NCBI GenBank assembly: GCA_026018925.1
Contig: JAKSZU010000004.1
Span: 110,059,489-110,123,488 of the forward strand
Reading direction: 5' to 3'
Length of the DNA stretch: 64,000 nt
Source of the DNA: Tupaia tana
Taxonomy: Eukaryota > Chordata > Mammalia > Scandentia > Tupaiidae
How positions within the stretch are numbered: the stretch's first letter is position 1; every line of letters begins with the position of its first letter. The notes beneath the pieces are model-generated. The model saw only the letters and a list, made by a program, of their open reading frames with translations. It was not told where the DNA came from and did no database searches. Shown here piece after piece: positions 1 to 12,589 of this stretch. Made by a program: the position numbers and the translations under genes.

Positions 1-56
1 TGCCTGAACCTAAAGAATTTAGGTATTTTCCCCCAAGAAATCGTAGAAGACATTTC

Positions 57-226
57 TTTTTTTAAAAAATTTTTATTCATTCATTCATTTATTTTAATTT
101 GATCAGAGAGAAACAGAGACAAAGAGAAAGAGAGAGTGAGAAAGCAAGCCACTAGCTCCAGGACTCGAACTGTGGCTGGCCATATGGGAGTGTCCAGTGC
201 CCTGACCACCATGCCACCTACTGGTC
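57..226 (-). repeat. SINE, family B
   Basis: Antisense short tRNA-derived SINE. It reads from a T-rich tail through a gacagagagaaag-type stretch into the complement of the tRNA-like head (ccaggactcgaactg, then gccacctactggt). Confidence 0.75.
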
Positions 227-347
227 ACCATAGAAGACATTTCAACTCCTACTTAATTGTACTCCAATATTTGGTGTGGCAGAGATGAATAGTTGCTAAC
301 CCAAATCCTCTTGCCAATTTATCTTTTGAAAATATTCCTAAGAGTTA

Positions 348-590
348 GGGGTCAGCAGATGGCATAATGGTTAAGTCTTTGGACTCTCACGTAGTCAACT
401 ATGGTTCAAGTCCTAGACCCAGCAGCTTAAACTCATGCATGCACACATGCCCAAAATCCTGAGAGGAGAATGGAGGAGATGGGATTGTGATGTGGCACTC
501 CCCCTCAGGGGGGCGGGGTGTAATTTCTCACTTTCTATCTCTCTTTGTCTCTCCAGCAAGCGCACAGGCCCTATAGCAAAAATCTCCCTA
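348..590 (+). repeat. SINE, family A
   Basis: Sense copy. The head gtcagcagatggcataatgg is followed by a B-box-like ggttcaagtcc and the unique body ending in ccctatagcaaaaatctcc. Diverged, with no obvious target-site duplication. Confidence 0.8.
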
Positions 591-592
591 AT

Positions 593-1265
593 ATACATAT
601 GCCTAAGTTTTAGATGGGTACGTGCATGTTGAAACAGAGAGTACATTTCCCAGCCTCTCTTGTTGCTAGGTATGGCCATAAGACTAAGTCCTGTCCAATA
701 TGATGTCAGTGGAAGTGATGGTGCCACTTTCTGGTAGTGACCTTAAACAGAATGAAGTTGGCATGTATATATATATGCCTTAGTTTTAGTTGTCTCCTAT
801 GAAACCTTGGAAAGGAAATTACATTCTCATTGGGACTTTAATTCCAGGAAAAGTGATTAGAAAATATCAGAGTTTACTGACTGCTTCTTTTCACTCCTAC
901 GGAAGTTCTTAGAACTCAGGCAGGAAGTAGCCATTCTTCAAAGAGTGAAAGAAATAGAGCTCTGCATAGAGAAGCTCTTTCTTCCTGGGGAATATAAATT
1001 TAAATGCACGGAAATGGCAGCTTTGAAATGGCTTCTTTCCTGCCTGCTTAAGACAAACGCTGCCTTTCACAACCACCTTCTTGTGTTTTTTGGGAGACAA
1101 AGGAAGCCAGCTCACGTGCACCTGTCAGAATGAGAATGCTGCCCCCGTCTGAGCCTGTGTTTCAGATGGCCACTACGATGGTCGCTACCGAGTGCAGGAG
1201 GAGTGGCTGTCCAAGACAGTGCGTGAGAGTTCCGTCGCCAGGCTCGAGAATGTGGCCTGACTAGA
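593..1265. other. Non-coding flank, no gene recognised
   Basis: No open frame with family resemblance is visible. The part around 640-740 looks like an old interspersed repeat that I cannot name. A short AT dinucleotide run lies near 765-775. Confidence 0.4.
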
Positions 1266-1269
1266 GACA

Positions 1270-1528
1270 TTTTTTTTTTTTTTTGAGAGGTTTTTGCTGT
1301 AGGGCGCGTGCACTCGCCAGAAAGACAGAGAGAGACAGAGAGACAGACGGTGAGAAATCTCCCCCCAGGGAGGATGGCCAATCCCTTCTCCTCCATTCTC
1401 CTCTCGGGATCTTGGGCACACACGCACACGCACCCGGAGTGAGTTTAAGCCACCGGGTCTGGGACGCAAACCGCAGTGGACTACATGGGAGTCCAGCGAC
1501 ATAGCCATTACGCTAAGTGCTAGTCCCG
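1270..1528 (-). repeat. SINE, family A (young)
   Basis: Antisense, near-consensus copy with a 15-base T tail. It is flanked by similar gactagagacat / gactctagacat sequences that may be the target-site duplication. Confidence 0.85.
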
Positions 1529-3420
1529 CTTGACTCTAGACATTTATACTTCCCTGTGCATAAGACAGGCTGGAAACAGACGAACTAAAGGCCTTTGAAT
1601 GTTTTGAAGGAATCACAATATCAAAGGAAACACGGATATTGTCGACAAAAGTCTGTGACTGCTTAACACCCACGCAGCACTGGGACTTGCAAACATACAC
1701 TACCAGGAAGTGAGCCAGGAGGCCTGTGCAACCCCTGAGGAAGGCACGACTTCCGCACCTACTCCAGGTGTGGCTGTGCAGGCCGGAGGGTAAGAAAGCT
1801 CCACGGAACGTAAAGCAGGGTGGGAACAAGGCTTTTCCCCCAAAGCCAGTCCAGGATTTTCTTAGCAGAACTGATTATTTGCTATAGTCTGGCGAATGGT
1901 ATCTGTTCTCATTCTTACCTGTTCAGAAAAGGAGTTTCTACTTTGGCTTTTCTACTGCAGCCCACAATTTTATGTTTGCTGTATGGACATGCCTATGTGT
2001 GCAAGCAGATGATTTACCTTTTAGTTATGGCCTAAAACTAAAATATAACTTTTCTGGTGAAACCATATCCAGACTTTTAGCTTAAAAGACCGTGTGTTGA
2101 GCAGGTAGCCAGAATTCTGAGTAGAACGCAGCAACCAAATGGTGGCCACCCTTAGGGGAAGACTGACTAATATTTGAGTCCTTTAAAGAATAGACATCAA
2201 GATGGGATTAAATATGCAAGATACTTCTCGGGGGAATATCTCCAAAGTGAGAAAGAAAAACAAGCCAGTCTGAATGTGAAGTATGTTAAGCTTATCTGGC
2301 TGGGGAAACTTGAGTAATGAGGCCTCTGTGAGGTTCCACGGTAGTGATTTCTCAAGAGACGTTTGGTCAAATTAACTATCACCATAAACAGTTAAAGTTT
2401 ACTTAAATGTTATCCTAAATGGTACTCTTTACCCTTTGTTTGTCAGTTTCCCCAGAATTATAGCCAGTCAGCAGCTTATTTTATGTATACAACTTTGTAA
2501 TTGCTTCTCAACTTCTCCCTTTTAGTCCAGAAACCCCCCTGTGACAACAGTTAGGCAGTGTGGCGTGAATTTCTGCACACTCAGCCTTGGCCAAATAGGC
2601 TCCTTTTCTTTTCATGATTTGCCTTGGTTTCTTCCTCTTAGGGTGACATAAAGGTAAGAGATGCTAACAGGAGCAGGAAGGAAGGGCCCTCAAACCAAAA
2701 TTGAGCCTGACACCTGTGAAAGCAGAGGGAGAGGGAAGAGGTCTGGGTAGGAAGTCTCAGAGTGAAGGTCACAAATAAGAAAGTTTCAGTCAGGCCAGCG
2801 GTGAGTCTGCAAGCCAGTCAGCCTCTGGAGAAGCCCTGCAGCCTGCAGAAATGCACTTGCAGAAATACCCCTGCTATGGTGAGTCACTGGCTTCGTATAC
2901 GCGCAGTAGACTGAGAGGCTGGCAGCTGGTTCTGCCAGTTCATCGATTTCTTCACAGAGAAATATCTGCATGGGGCATTTTCAAGGACACTATAGGTGGC
3001 CCAAAAGGTTAACTCTGTCAGAGGTAGCCATTTCTGAACGGCTATGAGACTTCCTTTGATGATAGCCAGGCATGTGACTGACTACTAAAGGCTACAAGCT
3101 CTGATCGCTTCTACAGTTTGCTGTGGCCATAGAAACAAGGTCTGGCCACTGGTTTTTGAGAAAAACTGATGAATGGCAATTCTGTGACTTGTGTTTGCCT
3201 CTTACCCACTTTCCAGTAGCTGGGATACAATAAAAATGATGACAACTGAAACAATTCTCTGAGGATCATATGTAAAACCCCTGTATTGGATGGAACTACC
3301 CTACCCATCTTAACTGCCTCTTGATGAGCTTTTGAATGTGAGATAAACATAGTTTGTTAAACCAACTTAGTCTATCCACACACCTCTTACAGTGTGGACA
3401 GATACTTTCAGAAAAACCTT
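1529..3420. other. Intergenic sequence, nothing recognised
   Basis: Mixed-composition mammalian DNA with no exon-like open frame that I can assign and no clear young repeat. Ancient diverged repeats cannot be excluded by eye. Confidence 0.35.
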
Positions 3421-4160
3421 CAGATTTGTAAAAAGCTATTGAAAATTTAGAAAAGAGAAAAAGTCAGAACTGGAAAATTTAAAACTTCATTATGTATTTT
3501 TGTTACCCAAGAAATTAAAATATATATGGTTGACTTTAAGTATAATAAAAAAGCAAAAGACAATAGAAAAGATTTTTATCTATGAATCTAGAGTAAACAG
3601 TGATGAAGAAGAAAAGACATAAGATTAAGAAAAATTGCACTAATAAATTCATGGTTACTTAATTTAATAGTAATGAAAACAATAAACAACAGAGTATACA
3701 CTACAGAAAATTCAATTAGTAAAGTTGAATCCATATTTAAAAAAATATCATATAAATTTGAGGGACTAGGTAGTTATTTTTTAAGTCAGAATAGAATCTT
3801 AGAAAATAATAAAAGATCACAGATATCCAATATACATATAATGAGAACCTCAGAATAAGAAAACAAAAGAAACAGAAAAGAAAGAATTACCAATTAGGTA
3901 ACAAAATAGAATGTTCTGAGGTAAAGAAAAACCTAAGTCTATAGAATATAATGGTTAAGATAGTTGGGTAGGACTTCGAGAAAGGTTGTATAAAAAGATT
4001 CAGCAAATTCTCTCCTCAGTGAAACAGTTTTACTGGTGAAAATAAGATAACTTAATTATTTAAAGTCTCTGAAAATTGACTCAAGTTCGTATAGCAAATC
4101 CATAAGACTTTATTCAAGAAAACTTGCTAAACTTGATAAGAACAGCCAAGATTCTATGAG
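3421..4160 (+). repeat. A-rich stretch, possible decayed L1 5' part
   Basis: Strongly A-rich on the + strand with many stops, in the style of old L1 ORF1 or inter-ORF sequence. It lies upstream of clearer L1 ORF2 remnants in the same orientation. The assignment is by composition and weak resemblance only. Confidence 0.3.
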
Positions 4161-4830
4161 CCAAAACCTGTTTCCCTGTACCCTGAGCTGGGTTTTGGAA
4201 ACACTACTCTGGGTATGTAGAACCAAGCTCCTTCTCCCTCAAGCTCCCTCTGTACAGCTGTGATTTCACCTTAGGAGGGACAGGCCATTGGCACCTCTCA
4301 TATCTTCCCCCGTTCCCGGATTTCTGCTGTGGCATAGCTGAGAAAACGCGCACTCTGTTCCCCTGCCCAGCTCTCACTTAGAGGGGAGGCACTACCCAAA
4401 GTGCAGGAAGCCAAGAACATAAGCCCCTGATCATCCCCTTCCCGCCTTCTGCTCACAGGGCAGAGGTGGCATGTCAGAATGGGTAAGCCAAGAAAAGAGG
4501 GGTTTCGTTACCCCATAGCTTCAATTCATAGGGTGGTAGTATTATTCGGGGATAAGCAGGCCACTCCCGTACCTCTGTCCCCACCTCCAGTGGAATGCCA
4601 CACAGCATCTGCCCAGGGGAAGAGGCAAGAGATGGGGGTTGGCAGCTTCTTGGCTTTGTTGAGTGAGGCAGGATTGGGAAACAGCCCTTGGAATGGAGGA
4701 ATTTATAGGGAGAAAAAAATGCAAAGAAGAGCGATTGTGCTAAGAGACTCATTATGGCCAGCTAGGGTGATCAATAGACAATTATAGAATGTAATTTTTT
4801 CTTTGCTTTTGAGATATTTAAGGGCAACAT

Positions 4831-5106
4831 CCTTTTTTTTTTTTTTCTTTTTTTTCCCCCAGAGGGTTCATGTGCTTGCCAAAGAGAACCAGAGAGACAG
4901 AAATAGAAAGGGAAAAGGACAAAGCACTCCCCAGTGGGGCACGGGCACACCACAATCCCTTCTCCCCCATCTCACCATCCTGTCAGGATTTGGGGCTTGC
5001 ACGCACATGCACTCAGCATGTTTTTCAAGCTACCTGGGCCAGGACTTGAATTGGGGTCACCATGTGGTTTCCTCTTCTCTTAAACACTAGGTTACAAGGT
5101 TAACCC
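4831..5106 (-). repeat. SINE, family A (old)
   Basis: Antisense copy beginning with a long T/C tail. The body is diverged (tgtgcttgccaaagag, cccttctcccccatc) but collinear with family A. Confidence 0.75.
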
Positions 5107-5295
5107 AAAGCAACAACAACAGAAATCCAGCTATGTATTGTTTGCAGGAAATATGCTACAGTAGAAACGACTCAGGGGAGGTGCACGTAAAGACTTGGGC
5201 AAAACATATGAACAAACATAACATAAACAAGATTAATTTCAAAAGAAAATAAAGTAGAATGTATAAAAAAAGTATAAAAAAAATTGTAACTCACT

Positions 5296-5562
5296 GGAAC
5301 CAGCAATTGGTGTAATGGCTATGTCACTGGACTCCCATGTAGTCGACTGCGGTTAGAGTCCTCGACCTGGTGGCTTAAACTCACACCGGGTGCGTGTGCA
5401 TGCATGCGTGCCCAAGATCCTGAGAGGAGAATGGAGGGGAAGGGATTGTGGCGTGGCTGTCCTCCCAGGGGGGTGATTTCTTGCTTTCTGTCTCTTTCTG
5501 TCTTTCTGTCAAGTGCACGTGCCCTATAGCAAAAATCTGTCCAAAAAAAAGAAAAAAAATTA
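5296..5562 (+). repeat. SINE, family A
   Basis: Sense copy: ggaaccagcaattggtgtaa head, full body and A-rich tail after ccctatagcaaaaatctgtcc. Confidence 0.85.
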
Positions 5563-6104
5563 TAGATCACATTTGTGAGAAATTCAGGGCTTGAAGGTAG
5601 GATGTCACAAATGATTGAGAAAAGAGATAAGGAAAAAGTTGTAACCAGGGGGATAAAGCTCTCTTGGAGCAGAGACGAAACTTCACCAGAGCAGAGCCTG
5701 TTTATTCCAAATTAAATCAGATAAGCAGTGAGTGAGTTTAGCTATAGAGAACAATGTACAATATACATCAATATTCATGACATTCTTTGTAGGCTGTATT
5801 CCTGGTACAAGATCAATACTTAGTATTTAACAATACCTTGGCTTGTGGAATGTCGCCCAACATCTTGAGACACAGCCCATGCCTGGAGCTCCATCCAGTT
5901 GACCATGCAGTTCCTGTGGCTTTCTGTCCCAGAATTGGGTTGCTTTCAACTACCTCCTTCATTTTTCCCTTCTGGCTTATCTCTCTGGCCTGGACTGGTT
6001 TCTGTCTCCAACACATTATATTAGTGAAGAATTTAATTCACAGTGGAGATGTATCAGAATTGGGTATTGAGTAATGAAATATGAGACTAAATCTAGAAAC
6101 AGAT

Positions 6105-6900
6105 ATTGACCCCCAGTCAGAATGACTAAGATTAAAAAAACAGAAAATGGTAAGTCCTGGTGGGGGTGTGGTGAAAAGGGAACTCTCTTACACTGCTGGT
6201 GGGAATGTAAATTGGTGCAGCCACTGTGGAGAACAATTTGGAGATTCCTCAAAAATCTACAAATAGATCTTCCATATGATCCAACAACCCCACTCCTTGG
6301 TATCTACCCAAAGGACAGAAGAATTCTTAATAGGAAAAGTGCTCATACATAGATATTTATTGCAGCATTATTCACGATCGCTAAGACATGGAACCAACCC
6401 AAATCCCCACAAACAGATGAATGGATTGAAAAAGTGTGGCACAAATACTCTATGGAATACTACTCAGCCATAAAAAACAACAAGACCCTGGCTTTTGACC
6501 GAAAGTAGATGAATATGGAAGATTTACTGCTGAGTGAAGCAAGTCAGGTTATGAAGGAGAGGCATTGTATGTCTCCACTTAATATATATTGAGTGTCCGC
6601 ACTCTATGCTTGAAACTGAATGACTAAAAGATATTGAAACACAGTAAATGGTTGTGAATACCAGATATAGGGTGGGAAGAGGGTGGATGAAGGAATAGAG
6701 TCTGAAGAAGGACGTTAAGGAGAAAGATAGAGAGGCATAGCATTAATGGGACAAAGAAAAGGGGTATTATCTATTGAAGATAGTATTATCAACTGGACTG
6801 AGGAAAAATGTGCACATGTTGTAATATTCACTTTGCAAGCTAAATAATATATTTGAATGTATAAAAGAACTTGAAATAAAATAAAAGAAAAAAGAAAAAA
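6105..6900 (+). repeat. L1 3' end (lineage-specific 3' UTR)
   Basis: The first 400 bp carry the familiar L1 3'-region sequence (motifs LLHCWWECKLVQPLW, then GIYPKD, in translation; cactgctggtgggaatgtaa in DNA). Stops and frame changes break it. The remainder, from the segment gatttactgctgagtgaagc to the A-rich end, is a 3' UTR type that recurs at about 43.4 and 59.7 kb and, in antisense, at 17.9 and 32.8 kb. Confidence 0.85.
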
Positions 6901-7057
6901 CATAACCCGATATTGATTTTTTTAAAAAAAGTGTTAACATAACCAATAAGTATCTTATTTCTTAACAGATAATAGAAAATTAAATAAGGACACTGAAAAG
7001 AATAAATATATATTGAATTCTATGCCCTAGGAAAACTACCTTCCTTTCCAAAATTCA

Positions 7058-7081
7058 CACACACACACACACACACACACT
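7058..7081. repeat. (CA)n microsatellite
   Basis: Perfect CA dinucleotide run of about 12 units. Confidence 0.95.
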
Positions 7082-7164
7082 CAATAAATGTGAGTAAATT
7101 AAAATCAGCCATATTAGGCAATATTTTTATAATTACAGAAGCACTACTAAATATTAAGAGCAGG

Positions 7165-7400
7165 GACAGATAGTGGTACAGAGATAAAAGTCAATGTCTT
7201 GTGAGGCGTTACCACTTGAGAAGGTTTCTAGTTAAAGTTCAGAGACTCCCCTGAGTACACTGAGCATGTGCATGCCCATGATCCAGGTCTGGCTAAAGAT
7301 GGGGGATGGATCGTGACTTCAAGACCTTATTGAGGATTCCTGTCTCCCTGCTTTTATTTCTCTCACTCATGAAATAAAGAAATACACATTTTTAAAAATT
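7165..7400 (+). repeat. SINE, family C (old)
   Basis: Sense copy: tRNA-like head, gatccaggtctggctaaaga core, aagaccttattgagg, then a pyrimidine-rich tail ending in catgaaataaagaaat. Confidence 0.65.
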
Positions 7401-7539
7401 AAAAGGAAAAATAAAGCAGAATAAAACAAAAAATTTTAAAAGATGTCAATTAATTCAAGAAAAAGGAAAAAAATTAAATTGTAATGGAAAAGAATTTAGA
7501 AAACAATAAGCATCTTAAATCTTAAAAATTTAAGATGAG

Positions 7540-7787
7540 GGACCAGCCAGTGGTACTGTGGCTAAGGAGGCCAGATTCCATACAGCCAACTATGCCGTTC
7601 AAATCCCAGTCTAGCACCTTGAAAAACATGCCAGGCATATGTGTATTTATGTCCAAAATCCCAAAGGGAAAGAGAAATAGAAGAGAAAGGATTGTAAGGT
7701 GATCATCCCCCCATGGGAGATGCTTTATCTCTCTTTCTCTCTTGTCTCTCTAGCAAGTACACCTGTCCTCTGTAGATTAAACAAACA
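7540..7787 (+). repeat. SINE, family A (old)
   Basis: Sense diverged copy: gggaccagccagtggtactg head, body with atcccaaagggaaag, and a tctctct stretch before the A-rich end. Confidence 0.7.
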
Positions 7788-8030
7788 AATTTAAAAAGCC
7801 CTAAGATAAGGCTTGGCCAGATTAGTAAGCAGAGTAACATTTATAATCATAAAAAATAAGTAAAAACTAATAAAATAAATAAATAATATTTAAAAATTCA
7901 GAAAGTTAGAAAACAAGAAATTCAACCTAAGGAAAACATATAAGAGAAACAAAAATAGAAGTAGAAATTAATGAACTAATAAACTAAAAATTATAGGCTT
8001 GATAAATGATTCTAAGAAGTAAAATCCATG

Positions 8031-8288
8031 GGACCAGCAGATAGTGTAATGGTTACATTGCTGGACTCCCACATAGTCGACCATGATTCATGTCCCAGAC
8101 CCGGTGGCTTAAAACTCATGCCGGGTGCATGTGCGTGTGTGCCCAAAATCCAGAGAGGCAAATGGAGGAGAAGGGATTACAGTGTGTCCATCCCCTCTGG
8201 AGGGTGATTTCTCACTCTCTGTCTTCCTGTCACTCTGGTGAGTGTATGTGCCCTATCGCAAAAATCTCTATATAAAAATAAATAAATA
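8031..8288 (+). repeat. SINE, family A
   Basis: Sense copy: gggaccagcagatagtgtaa head, full body, tail ccctatcgcaaaaatctc followed by A-rich aataaataaat. Confidence 0.85.
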
Positions 8289-8493
8289 AAATCCAACTTT
8301 CAAGAAAATACTAACATATTATGACTAAGTAAGATTTAACAGAGAAGTAAGACTTAATGCAGAAATACTAATTCAAATGGGAAATCTACTAATGTAATCC
8401 TCATAGCAACAGATCAAATAAGGTAAGTATGTGATTGATTATCTTAATAGATTCCAAGAATGCAGTCAATGAAATCAATGCTCTTTCCTTATT

Positions 8494-8497
<4 letters not shown>

Positions 8498-8525
<28 letters not shown>
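8498..8525. repeat. (CA)n microsatellite
   Basis: Perfect CA run of about 14 units just upstream of a family A SINE. Confidence 0.95.
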
Positions 8526-8527
<2 letters not shown>

Positions 8528-8549
8528 CTGTTTAGGAAGAGAAGATATT

Positions 8550-8795
8550 TTCTTAATTTTTAAGTGCAAGAGGGCTCATGTGCTTGCCAGAGAGAGAGAA
8601 AAACAGAGAGGAAGAAAGCACCCTCCAAGGGAGCATGATCTCGCTGCAATCCCTGCTCCATTTCTCCACCCTGTGGAGATTTGGGACAGGCATGCACACA
8701 CACCAGGTATGTTTTCAAGCTGCTGTGGACACAATTCAAACCACAGTTGGCCATGTGGGATTCATCTCCCTTCATCACTAGGCTATGGGATGACT
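8550..8795 (-). repeat. SINE, family A (old)
   Basis: Antisense copy with gggctcatgtgcttgccaga near its 3' end and a diverged head (catcactaggctatggga) at its other end. Confidence 0.7.
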
Positions 8796-9093
8796 GAGCT
8801 GATTAAAGCATATTTTCTTAATATGATATATAATATGTTCCTCAGACCAAGGACCAATATCATACTCAACAGGAGAATATGTTCAGCAACCTCTCTGTTG
8901 GAAATGTTCTGAAAATTCTAGACAACTCAGCAAACAAGAGGGAAATGTTCAGAATATTTATCAAAAAAGGCATAAACTAAATTATGTTATGACTTTGATG
9001 TTTCAATTCTTTACTTAAACTTATAGGAGATCCCATGAAATATTTAGCAAATAACTGAAATTATGTCCATGTGTACAAACTATTAAAAGCACT

Positions 9094-9119
9094 ACACACA
9101 CACACACACACACACACAC
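9094..9119. repeat. (CA)n microsatellite
   Basis: Perfect CA run of about 13 units. Confidence 0.95.
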
Positions 9120-9128
9120 TATGTAATA

Positions 9129-9448
9129 TACAGTTGGCCCCCAGTATTTGTGGGTTTCAGATCTGGGGATTCAGCCCACCGTGGAAGCAGTCAGGCCATG
9201 CCAATTGTTATGAAATGAAAGAAGAGAGATGTGGGGGAAACTTACCTATGTATTTTCCTTTTCACTTATATCCACTGCTAAGAGTACTTATAAGTAATAT
9301 AGATGATTTATAGTATACGGGAGGGCGTGTGTAGGTTATATAAAAATACTACACCCTTTACATAAGGGACTTGAGCAACTGAGATTTTCATATCGACTAG
9401 GAATCCTAGAACCAATCTCCCAGGAATACTGAGAGATGGACGTATAAG
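9129..9448 (-). mobile_element. Tigger-type (pogo/Tc-mariner) DNA transposon remnant
   Basis: One end reads cagttggcccccagtatttg and the other actgagagatggacgta. The middle has tatacgggagggcgtg and ataagggacttgagca, which I recall as typical of short Tigger-class mammalian elements. Non-autonomous, with no transposase frame. Strand is arbitrary. Confidence 0.6.
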
Positions 9449-9734
9449 TAGATAAAATATATATAGCTATTAGCTATCTAATACACCAGCAATACATTTA
9501 AAATATAGTGAAAAAATTAATATTGCTAATAATAATAAGATATGTGACTGGAAATCAACACTAAAAATTATGAGCCCAAGTGAAGAAAATTTTTACCATA
9601 AAGTACAATAATGTGGAAGTTCCGTGGAATCTTTATAAGATTCCAATTATACCATAGATGATAACTAAATTTTTATTTCTTAGACTGTGAAAGTCACTTT
9701 TTTATTATTATCTATTAAATTTATTATTTTTTTA

Positions 9735-9881
9735 AATTTACTTTAGGGCACATGTGCTCACCAGAGAGAGACAGAGGTAGAGAGAGATAAAGTAAGAAAC
9801 CAAGCCCCCAGGTCTGGGACTCAAACTGCAGTCAGCCATGTGGGAGTCCAGCACTCTAACCACATGCCACCTGCTGGCCCT
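9735..9881 (-). repeat. SINE, family B
   Basis: Antisense short copy: ctttagggcacatgtgctca, gacagag run, then aaccacatgccacctgctgg. Confidence 0.8.
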
Positions 9882-10201
9882 AAAAAATTCACTCTTAATT
9901 TGATCTAGAAGAATAAACTTGGCAGAAAAGTCAAGAAAACATTTAAAAAGAAGAGTAATCATTAATTAAGAGTAATCAGGGAAATGTCAAAATTTTTTTA
10001 AAGTAACAGTGATTAAATAGTGGGTTTTGCTATCTGAATGTAAAAAGCACTAGTGGTGCAGAAGATAAAGATCCACATTAGGACTAGACACTTAAGTATG
10101 GAGAATACTGCAAGGTAGCATCTTCCCACTATACTCGGGGAAAGATAGCCTATTTGAAATAGGCAGAGACCCATGGTGTTCTATTGAACAAAAGTATCAT
10201 A

Positions 10202-10445
10202 GGGCCAGCCCCATAGCCTAGCTGCTGAGGGAGCCAGATCCCACATGGCCAACCTCAGTTCAAATCCTTGCACCAGCAGCTTGAAATACACAATAGGCGC
10301 TTGTGTGTGTGTGCTCCAAATTCCAACAGGATGGAGAAATGGAGAAGGGATTGTGGCATAACCTCACGTCACTGGGGGTTACTCCCTTTCTATCTCTCCC
10401 TGGCAAATGCACACATTCTCTGGCAATTTTAAAGAAAATAGGAAA
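10202..10445 (+). repeat. SINE, family A-related (old)
   Basis: Sense copy with a divergent head (ggccagccccatagcctagc) and the recognisable body ggagaagggattgtggcat. Confidence 0.7.
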
Positions 10446-11190
10446 AAAGGATCATGTTAGAGTATTATTAATACTTCACACCACATGCAAATAGAATTCT
10501 GAAAATGTCAGAGTTAAATGAATACATAAAACCATAAAAATATAACTAATATTGATGAATAATGTTAAAATCTTGAGATAGAGAAAACTATGACCATAAT
10601 ACAATAACTAGCAACTAAAAAAAAAAAAAAAAGGACTTTATTTTTTAAAATGGAAAGAAAAACTGAATAATGTTTAAAAACTAAGGATAAAATGGGAGAA
10701 CATCTTCAAAAAATATGTGAGAGGGAAAATGGTTTCTATTTATAATATGAAAAGAGTTCTTTAAACAACAAACAAAAACCGTAGAAAGAATATAGGAATG
10801 ATATTCATCAAATTCACCAACAAAGAAATACGATTGGACTGAAAATATATTAGCAGTTTTTTTCTCACTGGGATTCAAAGAAATGTAACTTAACAAGAAA
10901 ATGGAATATTTACTAACATCTGCTAACACAAACTAAAGTATGCTAATATGAAGGGGAAAACTATCTTCAAATATTTGTTTAGTATAAAGAAAATTGACTT
11001 AACCATTCCAGGAAATGACATATCAACGATCTGAAAAATTGAACCGCAAATGCCTTTTTACTCAGTCATTGCAGTTGGAGGAATTACCATAAAGAAATAG
11101 TTAGAAATATGCAAAAAGTTCTGTACAAGGATGCTTTTTGGCCCATCTCTCCTAGTCCCTATTGTGGCATTGATAATAGTGCTTTATCAT

Positions 11191-12589
11191 TGGTATGCAT
11201 TTACATGGCTTTTTTTTTATCCCAGGAACTGACAAGTTCACATATTTTCAGTTTCATTATGGATCAATTCCGGATCTGTACACTGTCTAATGAAGTTCCT
11301 TCTGGGCTTCTTCATAACTGATTTAATTAGACTTTGTGAAATCAACACAATTACTATGTTTGGAAAAATTTGACAACATGCCAGTCTCTTTACCTAAACC
11401 CCAACTTAAAAAGCCAAGTGGAGAGGGAAGAGACACAGGGAGGAGTTTTTGCAAATGAGCCATCACATAAAACTCAACCGGTGGGCCACCTCCACAGGAG
11501 AAAGAGCAAAGCAGTAAGTACTGACCCTCCGTGGCGAGGGCGCTGCAGCCTGTTTACGCCAGTACCTGGAGTCTGCTACAGCAAATCTGATTTTTTTCTT
11601 CTTATACAGGTTAGTTCTGTGATCTTTACTTCCTTGAAGACTCTGGGCTTAATGGAATTTTTAAGTTTTTATTTTATGCATGTCATTGTTTTATTAAAAG
11701 AATATCCTTGTGCTTTGTATACGCAATTGAAAGAAAAAGGCTAAGTAGTTGATATGGACTATTCACAGGCAAGGGGGAAAAAAAAAGGAATTCATCAAAG
11801 AACCAATTCACCAGCATTTCTGCCGGGCCAGAAGACAGGTTAGGAAGAGTCCGCTACGGTGGAAAGAGGAATTTGGCCTCTGCTGCTCCAGACGAGGGAT
11901 AAACCAGGCCGTTGGTCTGACTAGGGTCTAAGGAGAGCTGCTGTGGGACCCAGAGAGGATAAGGATGAGGGTACACTCACAGGACACTAAATTGAATTGC
12001 ATGTGTGAGTAGCTTCCTTACTTCAACAGTCAAGGAAGTCAAATACTCTAAAGCAAGCATTGGAGTAAACATTTGTGATATTTGAAAACTGGGTTTCTAA
12101 ACAAACATGTTTCCCTGGATGGATGTAGCTTTGAGTGCATGGATCTGTTTCTCAAATTCATAACTGATAGATTCTTTACCCACGGTATTTCTGTGACTGT
12201 TTTTCCTCCTTAATATGGACTTGCTCTGCTGCTGTGTCGCCCAGCGCCCTGGCTGAAAAGTCAATGCTGCTAAGTACTTAGGCGACCTCTGCATTACCTG
12301 GTGCGCAGGAGGGATTATTTGCTCTTGTATTCGGTAAAGCCCTGGCTTCTTAGCCTCTAGTTACATCTGCAAGTAGTAGCGACACATCAGCAGTGCCGGG
12401 CTATGCAAACATGCTTTCAAGGAAAAAACTTACTAAGGGCCTCCAGGTCTAAAAATAGCCTCCTATTTTAATACCTGCTGTAATCCTCTATAACATAAAC
12501 CTGTTAAAATGCAGTACAGAGTTGCGTCTGCCGTCCCTGAAGATAAACGAGGCAATCACAAGCTGTAAACGAGGGGGCTGGATCTTAGG
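11191..12589. other. Intergenic sequence, no gene recognised
   Basis: Contains open frames of at most 124 codons without family resemblance. 11749-11931 and 12097-12294 are short chance frames. No clear young repeat is visible. The untranslated first exon of the FMO gene could lie here or further upstream, but I cannot identify it. Confidence 0.4.

Larger units (their letters stand above)
7800..11190 (+). repeat. Decayed L1 body (ORF2 to 3' region), interrupted
   Basis: Several stretches match decayed L1 ORF2 as I remember it. 8330-8500 corresponds to the reverse-transcriptase region (tctactaatgtaatcc, ttatcttaatagattcc). 8805-8930 and 9480-9680 follow in order. 10450-11100 corresponds to the ORF2 3' part (aaaatgggagaacatcttc). 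11105-11160 matches the tail (tgtacaaggatgcttttt). No long frame survives. Family A and B SINEs and a Tigger-like element sit inside it. Confidence 0.6.

Noticed and set aside
6122-6473. 76- and 65-codon frames with tryptophan-rich peptide
   Set aside because: L1 3' region, not a cellular gene; frame is broken.
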